Below, piece by piece: positions 59,800-64,000 of a stretch of DNA of 64,000 nt (position 1 is its first letter; every line of letters begins with the position of its first letter). The stretch comes from Massilia sp. NR 4-1 (GTDB lineage Bacteria > Pseudomonadota > Gammaproteobacteria > Burkholderiales > Burkholderiaceae_D). The stretch lies in assembly GCF_001191005.1 (NCBI RefSeq), contig NZ_CP012201.1:5952001-6016000 (forward strand), written 5' to 3'. The notes below the pieces were generated by a model, which did not search any database, was not told where the DNA came from, and saw only the letters and a program-made list of their open reading frames with translations. The position numbers and the translations under genes are program-made.

Positions 59800-60705
59800 T
59801 TACTCCAGGTTCTGCACCTGTTCGCGCATCTGCTCGATCAAGAGCTTGAGCTCCATCGAGGCGTCGGCCAGCTCCTTGACGGAGGCTTTGGCGCCCAGGG
59901 TGTTGGCTTCGCGGTTCAGCTCCTGCATCATGAAGTCGAGGCGTTTGCCGACCTGGCCGCCTTTCTTCAAAATGTGGCGGGTTTCGCTGAGGTGGGCCGA
60001 CAGGCGGCCCAGCTCTTCGGCCACGTCGATGCGGATGCCGTACAGGATCACTTCCTGGCGGATGCGCTCCATGGCGTCCTGGCGCGAGGGGGAATTGTTG
60101 GAGCCCTGGCAGGCCAGGCCCAGCGCTTCCTGCATGCGCTCCACGGCTTTCTGCTGGAATTGCGCCACCACCTGGGGGATCAGCGGGGTGATGCGCTTGA
60201 CGATGCCTTCCATCGATTCGATGCGCGACACCAGCATCGCTTCCAGCGCCGCGCCTTCACGCTGGCGGCTGGTGACGAAGGCTTGCAAGGTACGGCCCAT
60301 GAGGGCGGCGACGTCGGCCTGCAGCGATTCCTGGCCGATCTGGGCTTCTTCCACCACGCCGGGCCAGCGCAGCAGTTCGGCCACGCTCATCTGGGCGGCG
60401 CCGGAGAAATGCTTGCCCACCTCGCCTTGCAGGCGGGCCAGTTCGTTCAACAAGGGGATGTTCAGGGCCTGGGTGCCGGCGCCGGCCGCCTTGCGGCCAA
60501 AGCTCAGGCGCAGTTCGACTTTGCCGCGGGTGATGGCGGCCATGATGGCAGACCGTAAATCGGGTTCAAGCGCGCGTAAATCGTCGTTGATGCGGAATTG
60601 AAGGTCAAGGAAACGCGAATTTACGCTCTTGATTTCGATCGTCAAGGTTCCCGCCGCGCTCTCGCTGGTGGCAACCGCGTAGCCTGTCATGCTGGAAATG
60701 CTCAA
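59800..60705 (-). CDS. yicC: YicC-family endoribonuclease
   Basis: The family includes E. coli YicC, an endoribonuclease linked to small RNA turnover. The TTG at 60705, with GGGGA upstream, gives MSISSMTGYAVATSESAAGT and about 301 residues; starts further upstream are unlikely and the ATG five codons later is possible. Motifs include IEIKSVNSRFLDLQFRINDD, ITRGKVELRLSF and the C-terminal GKRLDFMMQELNREANTLGA. It diverges from the kinase gene. Confidence 0.9.
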   Translation of the reverse strand: MSISSMTGYAVATSESAAGTLTIEIKSVNSRFLDLQFRINDDLRALEPDLRSAIMAAITRGKVELRLSFGRKAAGAGTQALNIPLLNELARLQGEVGKHFSGAAQMSVAELLRWPGVVEEAQIGQESLQADVAALMGRTLQAFVTSRQREGAALEAMLVSRIESMEGIVKRITPLIPQVVAQFQQKAVERMQEALGLACQGSNNSPSRQDAMERIRQEVILYGIRIDVAEELGRLSAHLSETRHILKKGGQVGKRLDFMMQELNREANTLGAKASVKELADASMELKLLIEQMREQVQNLE

Positions 60706-60782
60706 TGTATATCCCCGGAATATTTTATCTTTACAATGCGTTCTTTTATCCCACACAATCCGGTCGTTGAGGCGAGGACACC

Positions 60783-61805
60783 ATGGCTGCTCAAAACAAC
60801 GCCCCGTTGCCGGATGGGCTGGATATAGCTGGATACCGCATTGTAAAGAAAATTGCCTCGGGCGGGTTCAGTATTGTGTATCTCGCCTACGATGCCGAAG
60901 ACAATGCGGTAGCCATCAAGGAGTATTTACCAAGCGCCCTCGTACTTCGTCAAGAGGGGGAACTACTGCCCGCCATCTCGAAATCCAACCTTCCGGTCTT
61001 TAGAATCGGGCTGAAATGCTTTTTTGAGGAGGGGCGGGCGCTGGCGCGGATTTCGCATCCGAATGTTGTAAGAGTGTTGAATTTCTTCCGCGCGAACGAT
61101 ACCGTGTATATGGTGATGGCCTATGAATCGGGTCATTCCTTGCAGGATCAGATCCAGCGCCAGCGCGCCAAAGGACGGCAATTGGGCGAGGCTTTCATCC
61201 GCCAGATTTTTATCCAGGTGCTGAAAGGGCTGCGCGAAGTGCATGCCAACCAGCTGCTGCATCTGGACCTGAAACCGGCCAATATCTATCTGCGCACCGA
61301 CGGCACGCCGATGCTGCTGGATTTCGGCGCGGCGCGCCAGACTATCAATAACGATAGCCCCAAGCTGATGCCGATGTACACGCCGGGCTTTGCCGCGCCC
61401 GAGCTGTATGTCAAAAACGAGGCGCTCGGCCCCTGGACTGATATATACAGTATCGGCGCATCCATCTTCGCCTGCATGGTCGGTTCGCCGCCGCAGCCGG
61501 CCGACCAGCGCCGCCAGGACGACCGCATGGAAAGCCATTTCGAGCGTCTGAACGGCCGCTATTCGCCCGAGCTGGTGAAGCTGGTACGATGGGCTTTGAG
61601 CGTCGATCCGCTGGCCCGGCCGCAAAGCCTGTTCGAGATGCAGAAGATTTTGCAGCAGCCCGGCACGCCCATCGCGGCGCCGGCGGCCGCGGCGCCGGGC
61701 ACGCTGGAGCGCCTGGGCAGCCAGCTGCGCGGCCTGTTCGGACGCGTGGCGGGACGCCGCGCCGATGCGTCGCAGGACAAGTCCGGGGATGGCGGGACGC
61801 GCTAA
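60783..61805 (+). CDS. Hanks-type serine/threonine protein kinase
   Basis: The 340-residue protein has a kinase domain at about residues 15-290: glycine loop IASGGFSIVY, ATP-binding Lys46 in VAIKEYLP, catalytic loop HLDLKPANI (Asp162) and DFGAAR (Asp180). The HRD motif is replaced by HLD, so it is a non-RD kinase. After the domain comes an Ala/Pro/Arg-rich tail, with no membrane helix. The PP2C phosphatase gene follows after 16 bases. Its substrates are unknown. Confidence 0.93.
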   Translation: MAAQNNAPLPDGLDIAGYRIVKKIASGGFSIVYLAYDAEDNAVAIKEYLPSALVLRQEGELLPAISKSNLPVFRIGLKCFFEEGRALARISHPNVVRVLNFFRANDTVYMVMAYESGHSLQDQIQRQRAKGRQLGEAFIRQIFIQVLKGLREVHANQLLHLDLKPANIYLRTDGTPMLLDFGAARQTINNDSPKLMPMYTPGFAAPELYVKNEALGPWTDIYSIGASIFACMVGSPPQPADQRRQDDRMESHFERLNGRYSPELVKLVRWALSVDPLARPQSLFEMQKILQQPGTPIAAPAAAAPGTLERLGSQLRGLFGRVAGRRADASQDKSGDGGTR

Positions 61806-61821
61806 CCGTGGGGGAGGGCAC

Positions 61822-62799
61822 ATGCAGTTTTCGGTGTATCAGGAAAGCCACATCGGCGGCCGCAAGCTGAATCAGGACCGCATGGGCTACAGCTTCACGC
61901 GCGACGCCTTGCTGCTGGTGCTGGCCGACGGCATGGGCGGCCATCTGCATGGCGAGATCGCCGCCAGCGTCACGCTGCAAACCCTGTCCGCCATGTTCCA
62001 GCAGCAGGCCTTGCCTTATGTGAAAGGGCCGGAGCGCTTTCTGGAAGACGCGCTGCACGCCGCCCACCGCGAAATCCACCGCTACCGCAATGTGCACCAG
62101 CTGGCCGATACGCCGCGCACCACGGTGGTGGCCTGCCTGGTCCAGCACAATATGGCGACCTGGGCGCATTGCGGCGATTCGCGCCTGTACTGGCTGCGCG
62201 GCGGCCAGCTGCTGGGGCGCACGCGCGACCACTCGCATGTGGAAAGCCTGATCGACAGAGGCCTGGTGCCGCCCTCGGCGCGCGCCACCCATCCCGACCG
62301 CAACAAGCTGTATAACTGCCTGGGCGCGTCCACGCCGCCCAAGGTGGAAGTGTCGCGCCGCGCCAGCCTGTTGCCGGGCGACGTGGTGTTATTATGCTCG
62401 GATGGCTTGTGGTCCATGCTGACGGACGAGGAGCTGGCGCAGCGCCTGTTCGCCCAGACCGTGGTGCGCGCGGTGCCCGATATGCTGCAGACGGCCTTGT
62501 CGCGCGGCGGCGCCGCCAGCGATAATGCGACCGCGCTGGCCATCATGTGGCAGGGCAGCAGCGTGGCCGACAGCGTGCCGACGCTGGCGGGCGACGCCTC
62601 TACCGTGATCTCGACCGAGACGCTGCCGGCCGACCTGCTCAGCACCACGATCCATGGCCCGCAAGCCGGGGCGCGGCCATCCGCCGGGAAGACCGCCGCC
62701 GACGCCTTCGACGAAGCCGAAATAGAACGCGCCATCGCGGAAATCCGCGGGGCAATCGAGAAATCCTCGCAAATACTACGGAAAGACAGCAAAGAATGA
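61822..62799 (+). CDS. PP2C-type protein phosphatase
   Basis: The 325-residue product reverses Ser/Thr phosphorylation. Metal-binding motifs are present: NQDRMGY, VLADGMGGHLHGE, LLCSDGLWSML and GGAASDNATALAI. The start at 61822 follows GGGGGAGGGC; the upstream frame is part of the kinase tail. A helical C-terminal tail (about residues 265-325) follows the catalytic domain. It overlaps rph by four bases (ATGA), coupling it to RNA metabolism genes. Confidence 0.94.
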   Translation: MQFSVYQESHIGGRKLNQDRMGYSFTRDALLLVLADGMGGHLHGEIAASVTLQTLSAMFQQQALPYVKGPERFLEDALHAAHREIHRYRNVHQLADTPRTTVVACLVQHNMATWAHCGDSRLYWLRGGQLLGRTRDHSHVESLIDRGLVPPSARATHPDRNKLYNCLGASTPPKVEVSRRASLLPGDVVLLCSDGLWSMLTDEELAQRLFAQTVVRAVPDMLQTALSRGGAASDNATALAIMWQGSSVADSVPTLAGDASTVISTETLPADLLSTTIHGPQAGARPSAGKTAADAFDEAEIERAIAEIRGAIEKSSQILRKDSKE

Positions 62800-63530
62800 G
62801 TTTTGAATCCCGTCCCAGCGGCCGCGCCGTCGATGCCCTGCGCGCCGTGCGCCTGACCCGCAACTACACCAAGCATGCCGAAGGTTCGGTGCTGATCGAG
62901 TGCGGCGACACCAAGGTGATCTGCACCGCCAGCATCGAAGAGAAAGTGCCCGGCTTCCTGAAGGGCAAAGGCCAGGGCTGGCTGACGGCCGAATACGGCA
63001 TGCTGCCGCGCTCCACCCACTCGCGCATGGACCGCGAGGCGGCCAAGGGCAAGCAAAGCGGCCGCACCCAGGAAATCCAGCGCCTGATCGGCCGCTCGCT
63101 GCGCGCCGCCTTCGACCTGGAAGCCTTCGGCGAGCGCACCTTGCACCTGGACTGCGACGTGATCCAGGCCGACGGCGGCACCCGCACCGCCTCCATCACC
63201 GGCGCCATGGTTGCCGCCTACGACGCCTTCAGCAAGCTGGTGGCGTCCGGCGCGCTGGCCGCCGTGCCGCTGCGCCACTTCGTCGCCGCCATTTCGGTCG
63301 GCGTGTATCAGGGCATGCCGGTGCTGGACCTGGACTATGTGGAAGATTCCGGCTGCGACACCGATATGAACATCATCATGACGGAGAGCGGCCACTTCAT
63401 CGAAGTGCAGGGCACGGCCGAAGGCGAGGCGTTCGACCGCGCCGTGATGAACCGCCTGCTCGACCTGGCCGACGGCGGCATCCGCGACCTGGTCAAGCTG
63501 CAAAAGCAGGCACTGGGACTGGCGGAGTAA
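62796..63530 (+). CDS. rph: Ribonuclease PH
   Basis: Phosphorolytic 3'-5' exoribonuclease that trims tRNA ends. From the ATG at 62796 the product is 244 residues: MSFESRPSGRAVDALRAVRL, EYGMLPRSTHSRMDREAAKG, LDCDVIQADGGTRTASITGA, and VEDSGCDTDMNIIMTESGHF, all hallmark blocks. The frame upstream of this ATG belongs to the phosphatase region and is rejected. rdgB follows after nine bases. Confidence 0.97.
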   Translation: MSFESRPSGRAVDALRAVRLTRNYTKHAEGSVLIECGDTKVICTASIEEKVPGFLKGKGQGWLTAEYGMLPRSTHSRMDREAAKGKQSGRTQEIQRLIGRSLRAAFDLEAFGERTLHLDCDVIQADGGTRTASITGAMVAAYDAFSKLVASGALAAVPLRHFVAAISVGVYQGMPVLDLDYVEDSGCDTDMNIIMTESGHFIEVQGTAEGEAFDRAVMNRLLDLADGGIRDLVKLQKQALGLAE

Positions 63531-63539
63531 AATAGCGGC

Positions 63540-64000
63540 ATGCAAAAGCTTATCCTCGCCTCGAACAATCCGGGCAAACTCAAAGAATTCAATGAACTGC
63601 TGTCCACCGTCGGCTTCAGCGTGCACGCCCAGGGCGAGTACGATGTGCCGGAGGCGGATGAGCCTTATTTCACCTTTGTCGAAAATGCACTGACCAAGGC
63701 GCGCCATGCGTCGCGCCTGACCGGCCTGCCGGCGCTGGCCGACGATTCGGGCGTCTGCGTCAATGCGCTGGGCGGCGCGCCCGGCGTGTTCTCGGCGCGC
63801 TTCGCGGGCGAGCCGAAGTCGGATGTGCGCAACAGCGAAAAGCTGATCGCCGACCTGGCCGCGCATGCCGACAAATCGGCCTACTACTACTGCGTGCTGG
63901 TCTTCGTGCGCCATGCCGACGACCCGCAGCCGGTGATCGCCGACGCGCGCTGGAATGGCGAGATCATCGCCGAGGCGCGCGGCAACGGCGGTTTTGGCTA
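63540..64000 (+). CDS. rdgB: dITP/XTP pyrophosphatase RdgB/HAM1, truncated by window end
   Basis: Removes non-canonical purine triphosphates. The visible 153 codons start MQKLILASNNPGKLKEFNEL, with FVENALTKARHASRLTGLPA and LADDSGVCVNALGGAPGVFS, which identify the Ham1 family. The conserved GFGY-type segment near the C-terminal third is at the window edge; about 40 residues are missing. The rph-rdgB order is usual in betaproteobacteria. Confidence 0.95.
   Translation, partial: MQKLILASNNPGKLKEFNELLSTVGFSVHAQGEYDVPEADEPYFTFVENALTKARHASRLTGLPALADDSGVCVNALGGAPGVFSARFAGEPKSDVRNSEKLIADLAAHADKSAYYYCVLVFVRHADDPQPVIADARWNGEIIAEARGNGGFG

Overview
The window (roughly 65% GC) is chromosomal DNA of a betaproteobacterium, most likely an Oxalobacteraceae member of the Massilia/Duganella/Janthinobacterium type. 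That placement is an inference from the flagellar gene order, the gmk-rpoZ-spoT and yicC-kinase-phosphatase-rph-rdgB neighbourhoods, a PEP-CTERM protein and the codon composition. No rRNA, tRNA, CRISPR array or intact insertion sequence was seen.

Region 1 (1-5.0 kb): the 3' end of an Rpn/DUF4351-type gene, then flhF-flhG-fliA-motC-motD on the plus strand. Region 2 (5.1-6.7 kb): flgN, flgM and flgA on the minus strand, with a near-perfect sigma-28 promoter ahead of flgM. Region 3 (6.8-17.6 kb): flgBCDEFGHIJ then flgKL on the plus strand, encoding rod, hook, rings, cap muramidase and hook-filament junction; flgK has its own sigma-28 promoter and flgL ends at a strong terminator. Region 4 (17.85-25.93 kb): one giant minus-strand gene of 2693 codons made of about 290 octapeptide units, organised into about 18 higher-order units of about 134 residues, and ending in a calcium-loop domain of the kind found on large secreted proteins. 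It lies directly downstream of fliR. This is the most unusual object in the window.

Region 5 (26.0-38.4 kb): fliR-Q-P-O-N-M-L and fliK-J-I-H-G-F on the minus strand (export gate, C-ring, ATPase complex, MS ring), with fliE divergent on the plus strand. Region 6 (39.1-47.3 kb): filament genes on the minus strand, in transcription order fliC-flaG, then fliD-fliS-fliT-second fliK-like-flhB-like-ycgR. Sigma-28 promoters precede fliC and fliD, so late genes are separated from early ones. FlgM and FlgN (filament chaperone), FliS (flagellin chaperone), FliT (cap chaperone) and YcgR (c-di-GMP brake) give the regulatory logic of assembly order and motility control.

Region 7 (47.4-52.5 kb): a 499-base gap with a broken small ORF, an AT-richer PEP-CTERM gene, a diguanylate cyclase, and a NarL-type response regulator with its soluble histidine kinase. 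Region 8 (52.5-64 kb): housekeeping genes (greB, spoT, rpoZ, gmk, yicC, rph, rdgB) interspersed with a TetR/hydrolase pair, a V8-like serine protease with a small carboxypeptidase-regulatory-like protein, and a Ser/Thr kinase-PP2C phosphatase pair. The window ends inside rdgB. No chemotaxis genes, flhDC, or full-length flhA/flhB are present in this window.
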